DNA of 10,513 bases, taken from the NCBI GenBank assembly GCA_014859075.1, contig JACUUW010000054.1:1-10513 (forward strand). The letters run 5' to 3'. Under the pieces are notes generated by a model. That model was not told the DNA's origin. It saw only the letters and a list, made by a program, of their open reading frames with translations, and made no database searches. This DNA is from Desulforudis sp. (GTDB lineage: Bacteria; Bacillota; Desulfotomaculia; Desulfotomaculales; Desulforudaceae). The position numbers and the translations under genes were made by a program. Shown one piece after another: positions 1 through 7,155 of this stretch (position 1 is its first letter; each line of letters opens with the position of its first letter).

Positions 1-602
1 AGTTTGGCCAAGCCCAGGTTGCGTATTTCACTGGTACGCGCTGTTTCGCCGTCCTGCACAGAGATGTAATACCTCAAACCGGGTTCATGGTGACCGGCGA
101 TCAGACTGTCTTCCACGACTTGGACCCTCGGCTGCGGCGGCCTGCTGTCCGCCGTGGTCCTGTTCAGGGAAACGTACCATATCGGCTCCAGGGGGACTTG
201 GACGGGCACAACCACCGAGAAGTAGCCGCCAGTCTGTTCTTCGGCCGGAACGGTGGTGAATCCTGTTTCCCCCACCGGCTGATAGTTGAGGGCGACGGCG
301 CTGCCGGGGCGGTACTCCCGCAACTGCCAGTTGATCTGCACCGAGGCGGTTCCGCCGTCGTCGATTTCGTGAAAATCGATTGTCGCCGGGGTCCACCAAC
401 GGGCGTCGTCGTGCATACCCTGCACGGTGCTGCGGATCCCGGCCACCTCCCCGGATACGTGGGTGCGCAGGTCGTGCATATCCCCCTGCAGCCGTGTGAC
501 CTGTTCCTTTATGTACCTGTTGTTGGACCACAAGAACAGGTTTATGACCACAATCAACACCAGTAAGGCCAGGGTTACGGAGTTTTGTTTGTCTTTGTCC
601 AA
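1..602 (-). CDS. Membrane-anchored coiled-coil protein of unknown function (C-terminus beyond window)
   Basis: I do not recognise this protein. The minus frame stays open from a TTG at 602 to the window edge, about 200 residues, and has no stop, so the 3' end is missing. The start is supported by GGAGGG (plus 610-615) seven bases upstream. Residues about 8-25 (SVTLALLVLIVVINLFLW) form one hydrophobic helix after a short charged tail (DKDK). Residues about 27-65 are heptad-like and charged, a probable short coiled coil. From about residue 70 the protein is rich in alternating hydrophobic, Thr and Tyr residues (SVQINWQL, YFSVVVPVQVPL, IWYVSLNRT), suggesting a beta-sandwich domain. The expected topology is a single N-terminal anchor with the bulk outside the membrane. 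The gene diverges from dinB. Reading the strand in other frames gives Arg/Gly-rich nonsense, which supports this frame. Confidence 0.75.
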   Translation of the reverse strand, partial: MDKDKQNSVTLALLVLIVVINLFLWSNNRYIKEQVTRLQGDMHDLRTHVSGEVAGIRSTVQGMHDDARWWTPATIDFHEIDDGGTASVQINWQLREYRPGSAVALNYQPVGETGFTTVPAEEQTGGYFSVVVPVQVPLEPIWYVSLNRTTADSRPPQPRVQVVEDSLIAGHHEPGLRYYISVQDGETARTSEIRNLGLAK

Positions 603-884
603 ATCGATTCCCTCCACTAAAAAACAGTCTATAGTTTAGACGTTCTCAAGACAAGAAAGTTTGCGTCTTCTATGGAGTTCTATTTCCGCTCGATTCAGAA
701 TGCCACCGGTGCCAATGGGTATGGCATTCAATCTAGTCTTAAATACTTTGCGCAGAATGGACATGGCGAACGCGTACCCGGGCCGCTACGGCAGGGATTT
801 TCCCGTTTGGCGGGGAACGCAATAGTTGACCGTTGTAGACGATTCCGCGGGACCGGAGTGCGAAGAAGAGTTCAGGTGAGAGCC
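603..884. other. Divergent intergenic region upstream of dinB
   Basis: This separates the minus-strand membrane protein from dinB. The frame of dinB is open back to an ATG at 672, but those 71 extra codons show no resemblance to the polymerase family and no good ribosome binding site, so I treat them as non-coding. The part at 616-670 is AT-richer. It holds a weak minus-strand promoter-like pair (TTGTCT then TATAGA, with short 15-base spacing). I find no full Firmicutes LexA box (GAAC-N4-GTTC). CGAAC at 767-771 is only a half-site. Confidence 0.4.
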
Positions 885-2057
885 ATGTGTATTATCCACT
901 GTGACATGGACGCCTTCTATGCGTCCGTCGAACAGCGCGACGACCCGTCCATCCGCGGCAGACCCGTGGCCGTCGGCGGCGGCGTGCAGCAGCGCGGGGT
1001 GATCAGCGCCGCTTCCTATGAGGCCCGGCGGTACGGGGTGCGATCCGCCATGCCCACTTTCAAGGCCCTGCGGCTTTGTCCGGGGCTCGTGCTGGTTCCG
1101 CCGGATCACGCCAAGTACGAGCGGGTGTCCGGAGAGATCATGCGGATCTTTTTGCATTACACCCCCTTGGTGGAGCCGCTTTCGCTTGACGAAGCCTTCC
1201 TGGACGTGCGGGGTTCGGAGGGTCTGTTCGGCCCGGCGGAGGCCATCGGCCGGGAGATCCAGCGGCGCATCCGGGACGAGCTGGGCCTGACCGTTTCGGT
1301 GGGCATCGGTCCGAACAAGTTTTTGGCCAAGCTGGCCTCGGGCCACCGGAAGCCGTGTGGTTTCACGGTGATCCCCGCGGGTGAAGCCGTTGAGTTCATC
1401 AGCCCCCTGCCGGTGAGCAGGCTCTGGGGTACGGGGGCGCGTACCGCGGAGAAACTCCACAAAATGGGCGTGCAGACCATCGGGGAGGTGCGGCGTCTGC
1501 CGCTGGCAACGCTGGAGCGGGGTTTCGGCAAGTACGGCCGCGTGCTGTATGAGTTGGCGCGTGGGATCGACGACCGGAAAGTCGAGCCCGGCCACGCGGC
1601 CAAGTCCATCGGCCGGGAGGTCACCTTCGCGGCCGACGTCTACGCGATGGACCAGTTGCAGTTCACCCTGCGGGAGCTGGCGGAGATACTCGGGCGGCGT
1701 CTGCGCAAGAAAGGTTTGAAGTGCGGGAGCGTCACTCTTAAACTGAAGTACCCCGATTTCCGCTTGGTCACGCGATGCCAAACGCTCGGCGAGCCCACCG
1801 ATTTGACCAGCGTCATTTTTCAGGCGGGCGAGGAACTGCTGCGCCGGCACTGTGCACCGCCGGTCCGCCTGCTGGGCCTCAGTTGCGGGAAACTCACCGG
1901 TGTCAGTCAGCCCACGCTTTTCCCCGATGAAAAGGCGGTCAAGGAGGCCCGGGTCACGCAGGCGCTGGACGCGCTGAAGGACAAATACGGCGAGGACGTG
2001 GTCCGGGTCGGCCGGCTGTTGCGGGGAAAGGGCCGGAATCGGCACGGCGAAAAATGA
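885..2057 (+). CDS. dinB: DNA polymerase IV (Y-family translesion polymerase)
   Basis: This is a DinB/Pol IV enzyme, which extends DNA past lesions and mismatched ends in the cytoplasm at low fidelity. The 390 residues match the family length. Motifs in order: CDMDAFYASVEQ at the N-terminus (metal ligand D7, steric-gate aromatic Y12); SLDEAFLDV with catalytic D102 and E103; SVGIGPNKFLAKLASG in the palm at about 138-153; then the helix-hairpin-helix thumb (RLWGTGARTAEKLHKMGV) and the little-finger domain opening with KSIGREVTF. Near the C-terminus QPTLF (342-346) fits the beta-clamp binding consensus, so clamp recruitment is expected. I chose the ATG at 885 because MCIIHCDMDAF matches the family N-terminus and AGGTGAG (874-880) lies just upstream. 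An upstream ATG at 672 adds 71 unrelated residues. The absence of a clear LexA box means SOS control is not shown. Confidence 0.96.
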   Translation: MCIIHCDMDAFYASVEQRDDPSIRGRPVAVGGGVQQRGVISAASYEARRYGVRSAMPTFKALRLCPGLVLVPPDHAKYERVSGEIMRIFLHYTPLVEPLSLDEAFLDVRGSEGLFGPAEAIGREIQRRIRDELGLTVSVGIGPNKFLAKLASGHRKPCGFTVIPAGEAVEFISPLPVSRLWGTGARTAEKLHKMGVQTIGEVRRLPLATLERGFGKYGRVLYELARGIDDRKVEPGHAAKSIGREVTFAADVYAMDQLQFTLRELAEILGRRLRKKGLKCGSVTLKLKYPDFRLVTRCQTLGEPTDLTSVIFQAGEELLRRHCAPPVRLLGLSCGKLTGVSQPTLFPDEKAVKEARVTQALDALKDKYGEDVVRVGRLLRGKGRNRHGEK

Positions 2058-2060
2058 TGG

Positions 2061-2075
2061 GCGCCGCTACGGCGC
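2061..2075 (+). terminator. Small GC hairpin just after dinB
   Basis: GCGCCG, loop CTA, CGGCGC forms a perfect 6-bp stem starting four bases after the dinB stop codon. The following bases (GGCGACTTTCCTT) are only mildly T-rich, so this is a weak terminator or a 3'-end stabilising hairpin. Partial read-through into the permease gene is plausible. Confidence 0.3.
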
Positions 2076-2152
2076 GGCGACTTTCCTTCAGAAACCGGTA
2101 ATAGACATATGGTATGACGATAGCGGCGTCGGTTTGATGGGGGCGGCGGGCG

Positions 2153-3424
2153 ATGCTCAAGGCAACTATCGGGCCCGTGCAGGCGGTAAGCCTGTACGTC
2201 GGAGCAGTGGTCGGCTCCGGGGTGTTGCTTGTTCCCGGTCTGGCCGCCGAAATCGCCGGACCCGCTTCGTTGCTGGCCTGGGTGTTGGTGTCTTTCCTGG
2301 TTGTGCCGCCGGTGTTGACTTTGGGCATGCTGTCAGCCCGCTATCCGGACGCGGGCGGTGTCGCCGCCTTCGTCCGGACGGCCTTCGGCCGAAGTGCCGG
2401 AGCGGTCGTGGGCTGGTTCTTCCTGCTTTCCGTCCCGATGGGCGCCCCGATTGTTGCGGTCACGGCCGCCGCCTATGTCGGCGCGGCCCTTCCCCTGGGC
2501 GGCGCCGGCCAGGCGGGCGCGGCGGTGGTGATTCTGGCGGCGGTGTTGGCCACCAACCTGCTGGGGATGCGCCTGGCCGGCGGGGTTCAGGTATTGGTGG
2601 TCGCCGCCGTGGTGGGCGTCATCGTGTTCACCGTCGGCGGGGCGTTGCCCAAGATCGAGGCCGCCAACTTCGCACCCTTCGCACCACACGGCTGGCCCGC
2701 CGTCGGGCAGGCCGCGGCGGTCATGTTCTGGTGTTTCATCGGCTGGGAGGCGGTGACCCACCTGTCGGAGGAGTTCGTCGACCCGCAGCGGGACGTCCTG
2801 CGCAGTGTCGGCCTGAGCCTGGGCGTGGTGTCCGTCCTGTATTTCACCGTCGCTCTGTCCACGGTGGGTACGGGGAGCTACGGGGGGGAGAGCGGTTCGT
2901 ATGCCGCGCTCGCCGTAATGATGCGTGATCTCGTGGGTCCGGCCGCCGGGGCGGTTACCGGGGTGACCGCTTTTCTGATTTGTATTGCCGCGGCGAACGC
3001 CTACGTGGGCGGCGCGGCACGGGTGGCGCTGGCCCTGGCCCGGGCCGGGGCCGCTCCCCGGTTTCTGGGACGGATGGACGCGGTGCGGTCGGTCCCGGTG
3101 GGCGGCCTCTGCTTTGTCGGGACGGGCGCGGCGGTGTTTCTGGGCCTTTTGCTTACCGGCCGGGTCACGGTGGCGGAACTGATTCTATTCCCCAACGCGA
3201 CCTTTGTGGCGATCTACCTCGGGGGTTCGCTGGCGGGAATCCGCTTGCTCCGGGATACGGGGTGGGGGGTCAGGACGGCCTGGATGTCCTTGGCCGCGAC
3301 GGCGGCGGTGTATGTGTTTCTCGGCCGGGCGGCGCTGCTGCCGCTGACCGTGGTTCTGGCGTGGGGGTTTTTCACCTTCTTCAAAGGCAGGTGGTTTTAC
3401 TTCAAGGCCCGGCTTGCCCGTTAA
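2153..3424 (+). CDS. yjeH: APC-family amino-acid transporter, YjeH-like
   Basis: This is a hydrophobic 423-residue protein with about 12 membrane helices, the length and layout of APC-superfamily amino-acid carriers. Helix 1 carries the substrate-binding glycine signature GSGV (G21-S22-G23). Residues 191-214 hold MFWCFIGWEAVTHLSEEF followed by DPQRD, which closely matches from memory the corresponding segment of E. coli YjeH (SVMFWCFVGLEAFAHL, then NPERD), an exporter of methionine and branched-chain amino acids. Export of neutral amino acids is therefore the best guess, but the substrate is inferred. The ATG at 2153 is the only reasonable start, because an in-frame TGA lies at 2135. Its ribosome binding site is a G-rich GGGGGCGG rather than a clean AGGAGG. 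It follows dinB by 95 bases on the same strand and converges with the GNAT gene, 28 bases from its end. Confidence 0.85.
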   Translation: MLKATIGPVQAVSLYVGAVVGSGVLLVPGLAAEIAGPASLLAWVLVSFLVVPPVLTLGMLSARYPDAGGVAAFVRTAFGRSAGAVVGWFFLLSVPMGAPIVAVTAAAYVGAALPLGGAGQAGAAVVILAAVLATNLLGMRLAGGVQVLVVAAVVGVIVFTVGGALPKIEAANFAPFAPHGWPAVGQAAAVMFWCFIGWEAVTHLSEEFVDPQRDVLRSVGLSLGVVSVLYFTVALSTVGTGSYGGESGSYAALAVMMRDLVGPAAGAVTGVTAFLICIAAANAYVGGAARVALALARAGAAPRFLGRMDAVRSVPVGGLCFVGTGAAVFLGLLLTGRVTVAELILFPNATFVAIYLGGSLAGIRLLRDTGWGVRTAWMSLAATAAVYVFLGRAALLPLTVVLAWGFFTFFKGRWFYFKARLAR

Positions 3425-3452
3425 TGGTCCCCGGAGCTGACCGGGTTGGAGA

Positions 3453-3956
3453 TCACTTGCACAGCCGGTTCCACATTACGACGGCCGTTTCCCCGTTCTT
3501 GAAGAAATTGGGGCACACCCCGACCGTTTCCCAGCCCAACCCTTCCAGCATCTTTATCTGAGCCGTATTGGAGACTCTCACCTCACCGGTGAACCAGTAC
3601 GCACCGAGACCTTTCGCGATCCCGTCCGCCGTTTGTTGAATCAGCTTTCCCAACCCCCGGCGCCTGTGATCCGGGTGGATGCACATGCTGATGGTGTGCG
3701 CCGCCGGGCCGAACATCTGGAAGCCGATATAGGCGATGACCTTCCGCTTTTTTCTGATCACGATGTAGTGCGTGACCGGCATCAGCCAAAGGCGCAGCAG
3801 GGCCCGGAAGGACAAAGGCTCGGGAAAGCTCTCCGCCTCCAGCCTGGCGACCTGAATGAGGTCGCGGGGTCTCAGCCGGTCGACAAGGCAGTCCCCGACC
3901 CGCCTGGGTATGCCGTCCGGGAGGCCTTCAAGTCTTCCTTTTCCAAAACCGAACAC
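3453..3956 (-). CDS. GNAT N-acetyltransferase, RimI-like
   Basis: This is a 167-residue acetyl-CoA-dependent N-acetyltransferase. The acetyl-CoA pyrophosphate loop is in TISMCIHPDHRRRGLGKL, with R98-x-x-G101-x-G103. The C-terminal half, VRVSNTAQIKMLEGLGWETV followed by NGETAVVM, follows the pattern of RimI-type protein N-alpha-acetyltransferases (SN-A-LY--LGF, then -ED-L-M). The substrate could be a protein N-terminus or a small amine; the sequence does not decide. The start is a GTG at 3956 with GGGGGG eight bases upstream. It is the last gene of a minus operon, 42 bases after the aminotransferase stop, so it may acetylate an amine made or used by that pathway. That role is inference from position. 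Confidence 0.85.
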   Translation of the reverse strand: MFGFGKGRLEGLPDGIPRRVGDCLVDRLRPRDLIQVARLEAESFPEPLSFRALLRLWLMPVTHYIVIRKKRKVIAYIGFQMFGPAAHTISMCIHPDHRRRGLGKLIQQTADGIAKGLGAYWFTGEVRVSNTAQIKMLEGLGWETVGVCPNFFKNGETAVVMWNRLCK

Positions 3957-3998
3957 GGCCTTCGCCCCCCTCGTTGTAGAGCATGGGCACCAACCGGG

Positions 3999-5162
3999 TT
4001 ACTCCGCCATTTCCGTGACGGCCTGCACCAACCGCCGGACACCTTCCAGCAGGATGTCGTCCGGTTGGGTGAACGTGAGGCGGATGTAACCGGCGCCCCC
4101 CGGTCCGAACGCGGAGCCGGGAACCACGGCCACACCCTGCTCCAGCAGGCGGTAGACGGTTTCGCGGTCGTTAAAACCGTCCGGCAGCCTGGGGAACAAG
4201 TAAAAGGACCCCTGGGCGTTGTCCGTGGTCAGGTACCGGCAGTCCGACAGGACTCCATAAGCCAGGTTCCGCTTGCGGGTCAGGTTGCTTATCAGCCGCT
4301 CCCGGAAAGCCGCGGGGGCGTTCAGTGCCGCCAGGGCCGCCTCCTGAATAAAGGTGGCCACGTTGGTGAAGCTGTTCTGCAGCAGGATGTCATACTTTTC
4401 GGCCAAGCCGGCCGGGGCGGTAATCCAGCCGATTCGAAAACCGGTCATTACAAACGACTTCGAAAAGGTGTCGATGACGACGGTACGGTCGCGCAGTTCA
4501 GGGTGCGCGGCGAGGGAGCGGTGCTCATGCGGCGGATACACCATGCGGGAGAAGATTTCGTCGGAAGCGATGGTGACGTGTGGAAACCGCGACAGGACGG
4601 CCGCAATCTCGGCGGTGTTTTCGATTACCTGCCCGTTGGGCCGCTGGGGGGAGTTTAGAATCACCAGCTTGGTCCGCGGGGAAATAAGGTGCTCCAGGTG
4701 ATCTGCATCGACGTTGCGCGGGTCGCGAAAAGCGACGTGCCGGATGCGCGCCCGCAGGTACCGCGCCCAGAACTCATCGGGAGGATATCCCGGATCGGGC
4801 ATGATTACTTCATCCCCATCGTCCAGGAGCAGCAAAAGGGTGGCGGCGATGCCGAACTTGGCGCCCGGCGTGACGATGATTTCCTCGGCCTTTGTCGGCC
4901 TTCCCCTGCCGGACATTTCTCCGGCGATCGCCTCTCTCAAAGGCCATAAACCCGACCCCGGGGCGTAGCGGACATAGCCCGGCTGGAGAGAGGCGGTCAG
5001 CGCCTCGATGGCTTCGGCGGGAGGTTTGAATTCGGGGGAGGCGAAGTCACCTTTCTCGAAATGGATAATGCGCCTGCCCGTTTCCCGCTCTATTTTGGCC
5101 GCTTCCCGCATGGTGGACCACTGCGGCGGCAGTTCAAAGTGACTCAGGCGGTCGGACGCCAT
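3999..5162 (-). CDS. PLP-dependent class I/II aminotransferase
   Basis: This is a fold-type I aminotransferase that moves an amino group between an amino acid and a 2-oxo acid in the cytoplasm. It has 387 residues, normal for the aspartate/aromatic branch. Visible elements, numbered from the start at 5162: substrate-side YAPGSGLWPLREAIA; the loop NSPQRPNG (N170); PLP-pyridine aspartate in ASDEIFSRMVYP (D201); the Schiff-base lysine K235 in SKSFVMTGFRIGW, followed by the phosphate-binding R243; and a late GYIRLTF that should supply the carboxylate arginine. Two starts compete. ATG 5186 overlaps the ligase stop by four bases (ATGA), whereas ATG 5162 has AAAGGAG nine bases upstream, so I prefer 5162. 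The loop is unusual, because most relatives read N-P-x-N-P-T-G. Substrate is not predictable; aspartate or aromatic amino acids are the usual choices. Confidence 0.9.
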   Translation of the reverse strand: MASDRLSHFELPPQWSTMREAAKIERETGRRIIHFEKGDFASPEFKPPAEAIEALTASLQPGYVRYAPGSGLWPLREAIAGEMSGRGRPTKAEEIIVTPGAKFGIAATLLLLLDDGDEVIMPDPGYPPDEFWARYLRARIRHVAFRDPRNVDADHLEHLISPRTKLVILNSPQRPNGQVIENTAEIAAVLSRFPHVTIASDEIFSRMVYPPHEHRSLAAHPELRDRTVVIDTFSKSFVMTGFRIGWITAPAGLAEKYDILLQNSFTNVATFIQEAALAALNAPAAFRERLISNLTRKRNLAYGVLSDCRYLTTDNAQGSFYLFPRLPDGFNDRETVYRLLEQGVAVVPGSAFGPGGAGYIRLTFTQPDDILLEGVRRLVQAVTEMAE

Positions 5163-5171
5163 GTTTGTCAT

Positions 5172-5178
5172 CTCCTTT
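5172..5178 (-). promoter_or_regulatory. Ribosome binding site deciding the aminotransferase start
   Basis: AAAGGAG reads on the minus strand nine bases before the ATG at 5162. It sits inside the extra codons that would be translated from the upstream ATG at 5186, which has no good site of its own. Confidence 0.65.
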
Positions 5179-5182
5179 ACGT

Positions 5183-6817
5183 TCATTTACGCTCACAGCT
5201 TTCTAAAGGGATAAACTTTCCTTTCCTCAGTGGGGCGCGGAGGACTTTCCCCGTCGGCGTCTTCGGTATCTCTTTGACGAAGGTAAACCGCCGGGGTCTT
5301 TTGAAGCGCGGCAGGATGGGGCTTTCCAGGCAGAAGCGTGCCAGTTCGGCCCCCGTTAAACCGGGCGCGGCCGGCACCACGAATGCGGCGATGCGCTGAC
5401 CCCAGCGCTCGTCGGGCAGGCCGACCACGGCCGCCTCGGCCACTCCCGGGTGACTGAGCAGTATGGCCTCGATTTCACCGGGAAAAACGTTTTCTCCCCC
5501 GGTAATGATCATGTCGTCAATCCGCCCGACCAGAAAGAGGTCGCCGTCGTCATCGACAAAGCCCAAGTCACCCGTAAAATACCACCCGTCGCGGAGTACC
5601 TGCGCCGTTGCCTTGGGCTGGTTGAGATAGCCCGCAAAAGTCTGGGGTGAAGCGGCGTCGATGATCACTTCCCCCGTTCGGCCCCTGGGGAGGACCTCTG
5701 CCGGCGCCACGGTCCGGTCCCGGTCGGCCGTCACGATCCTGATCCGGGTGTGGAGCGCGGGGCGGCCTGCGGATAGGGGCTTTGGCCCAAGACGTGGGTT
5801 GACGGTCACGGCCAGCATTTCGGTGCAGCCGTACTGGTTTACGAAGATCGCGGGCCGGAAGGTGTCGAAGCACTGGTTGACCAGGTTGGGGGACATCGGA
5901 GCCCCGGCAAAAGCAAGTTTTCTTACGGAGCGGTGTCTGACGCCGCCGGAGGCCGCCGCCTCGACAAGGTCGTGGTAGACGGTCGGCACCAGGTAGAGGG
6001 CGGTGATCTGCTCTGTGCCGATGCGGTGCAGGCATTCTCCGGGCTCCGGTTTGGGCGGCAACACAGCCGTCCCGTTGAGGAGCACGCTGCTGATCAAAGT
6101 GTGCAGGCCCATGGTGTGGTAGAGCGGCATTACGGCGAGGAACCGTTCAAACCGTTCCCAGCGGTGTTCCAGGATAATAGCCAGCGCGGAATAGTAGTCA
6201 CTCCTCGCGCTGCGGCAGACACCCTTGGGTTGTCCGGTGGTACCCGAAGTGTAAAGGACCGTATTCGTGGAACAGTTGTCCCGGGCGATCTCGGGAGCCC
6301 TGTGGGTCGGACCGGCGGCCAGGGTTTCGTATGCTAGCGCACCGGGATCCTGCGTACGGTAATCGGAAGAACAAGAAATAGGGACTACCTTCCCGGCGCC
6401 CTCCCCGACGCCGGCTTCCTTGGCGGCCTGGAGTACCTGGTCCCTCGTGGTCTGATCATAAAGGATCGCTCTCACGCCCGCTTCATGAATGGCGTAGGCA
6501 ATGTCCCGGTGTTTCCAGCGGGCGTTAAGCATCACCGCCGCCGCCCCCGCCTTTTGTATGGCGAAATAGGTTGTCGCCGGAGCTTCCCCGTTTTGGGCAC
6601 ATATCGCCACCCGGTCACCCGGCCGGACCCCGGCGTTTTTCAGACCCCAGGACACCGAGTTTATCCGGCGGTTCCATTCCCCGTAGGAGAACCTCGCGGA
6701 GGGCGTAACGATGGCGTCGATATCGGGGTAGCGGTCAGCCGCCAGTTCGAGGGCGGTGGCAAGGTGCACCCGACTCCGTCCTTTCCAAAATAATCCTCTA
6801 TGCTCAACAAACAGCAT
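5183..6817 (-). CDS. AMP-forming acyl/aryl-CoA ligase (4-chlorobenzoate-CoA ligase-like)
   Basis: This is a class I adenylate-forming enzyme that activates a carboxylic acid to its acyl-AMP and then to the CoA thioester. It has 544 residues and all core motifs: P-loop TVLYTSGTTGQPKG (187-200); MPLYHTMGLH (230-239) lining the substrate pocket; NQYGCTEM (327-334); the hinge region GWYFTGD (D417), GRIDDMIITGGEN (R432 onward); and catalytic K524 in PKTPTGKVLR. Its C-terminal half (GYLNQPKATA, DDMIITGGEN, DERWGQ, FKRPRRF) resembles, from memory, bacterial 4-chlorobenzoate-CoA ligase, so an aromatic or medium-chain acid is a fair guess, not proof. The ATG at 6817 has no clear ribosome binding site. 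A GTG at 6769 lies nine bases after AAAGGA and fits the family N-terminus better (HLATALELAADRYPD), so the true protein may be 16 residues shorter. It is the first gene of the three-gene operon. Confidence 0.92.
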   Translation of the reverse strand: MLFVEHRGLFWKGRSRVHLATALELAADRYPDIDAIVTPSARFSYGEWNRRINSVSWGLKNAGVRPGDRVAICAQNGEAPATTYFAIQKAGAAAVMLNARWKHRDIAYAIHEAGVRAILYDQTTRDQVLQAAKEAGVGEGAGKVVPISCSSDYRTQDPGALAYETLAAGPTHRAPEIARDNCSTNTVLYTSGTTGQPKGVCRSARSDYYSALAIILEHRWERFERFLAVMPLYHTMGLHTLISSVLLNGTAVLPPKPEPGECLHRIGTEQITALYLVPTVYHDLVEAAASGGVRHRSVRKLAFAGAPMSPNLVNQCFDTFRPAIFVNQYGCTEMLAVTVNPRLGPKPLSAGRPALHTRIRIVTADRDRTVAPAEVLPRGRTGEVIIDAASPQTFAGYLNQPKATAQVLRDGWYFTGDLGFVDDDGDLFLVGRIDDMIITGGENVFPGEIEAILLSHPGVAEAAVVGLPDERWGQRIAAFVVPAAPGLTGAELARFCLESPILPRFKRPRRFTFVKEIPKTPTGKVLRAPLRKGKFIPLESCERK

Positions 6818-6852
6818 ATTCAGATTCTTGTGTTTCGGTGTCGCCTCGCCCT

Positions 6853-6919
6853 AATCAAAAATAACCATAAAACCGGCGGGCTGGTTTTCGCGTCTTGATT
6901 ACAGCGCGGTTCCCGCCGG
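6853..6919 (-). terminator. Hairpin plus T-tract in the leader of the ligase operon (terminator or attenuator)
   Basis: On the minus strand CCGGCGGG (6919-6912) pairs perfectly with CCCGCCGG (6880-6873), enclosing 31 bases, and is followed at once by the T-rich run TTTTATGGTTATTTTT. A second, shorter pairing, AAAACC with GGTTTT (6888-6883 and 6874-6869), uses overlapping bases, so the two structures exclude each other. The 5' arm continues into GGGAACCGCG, which resembles the end of the T-box motif (GGTGGAACCGCG). It lacks the U that pairs with the tRNA 3' end, and I see no stem I. It ends about 55 bases before the ligase ATG, so it either isolates the operon from upstream transcription or attenuates it. 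Confidence 0.5.
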
Positions 6920-7155
6920 TGACCGGGAGTGGACGGCGCAAGAAAATCGGGGGAGTGTGGCGGATGGTGTAACAGGAGAACCGTGGATCCACGGGGGCGG
7001 CCTGCTGATCCCGCCTGCGGGGCGGATCCTTGTACTACCTGCAGCCGATGGAACACGAGGCGCCGGGGGTACCTGATTATTGAGTGTCCGCAAGTGATAG
7101 CGGTGACGCCGCCTGGCAGGGCGGCCCGCAACGGCAAGGTGCGAGGGAGAACAGA

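Noticed and set aside
85..531. Arg/Gly-rich minus-strand reading frame of 148 codons
   Set aside because: It is out of frame with the anchored membrane protein, whose TTG start, ribosome binding site and hydrophobic helix are far more convincing.
672..884. A 71-residue N-terminal extension of DNA polymerase IV
   Set aside because: The frame is open, but the residues do not resemble the family, the ATG at 672 lacks a ribosome binding site, and the ATG at 885 gives the standard N-terminus.
786..2045. Long minus-strand frame antisense to dinB (419 codons)
   Set aside because: It is a GC-codon shadow of dinB. It is rich in Arg, Gln and His without any domain, while the plus frame has every polymerase motif.
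3430..3445. CCCGG/CCGGG hairpin between the convergent permease and GNAT genes
   Set aside because: It has only five base pairs and no T-run on either side, common by chance in GC-rich DNA.
3633..4658. Plus-strand frame of 341 codons over the GNAT and aminotransferase genes
   Set aside because: It is antisense to two clearly recognisable enzymes and has no protein-like features of its own.
6905..6920. A true T-box riboswitch
   Set aside because: Only the ACCGCG end of the motif matches. The UGG that pairs with tRNA is GGG, and no stem I, specifier loop or AG-bulge signature was seen. It is kept only as a tentative finding.
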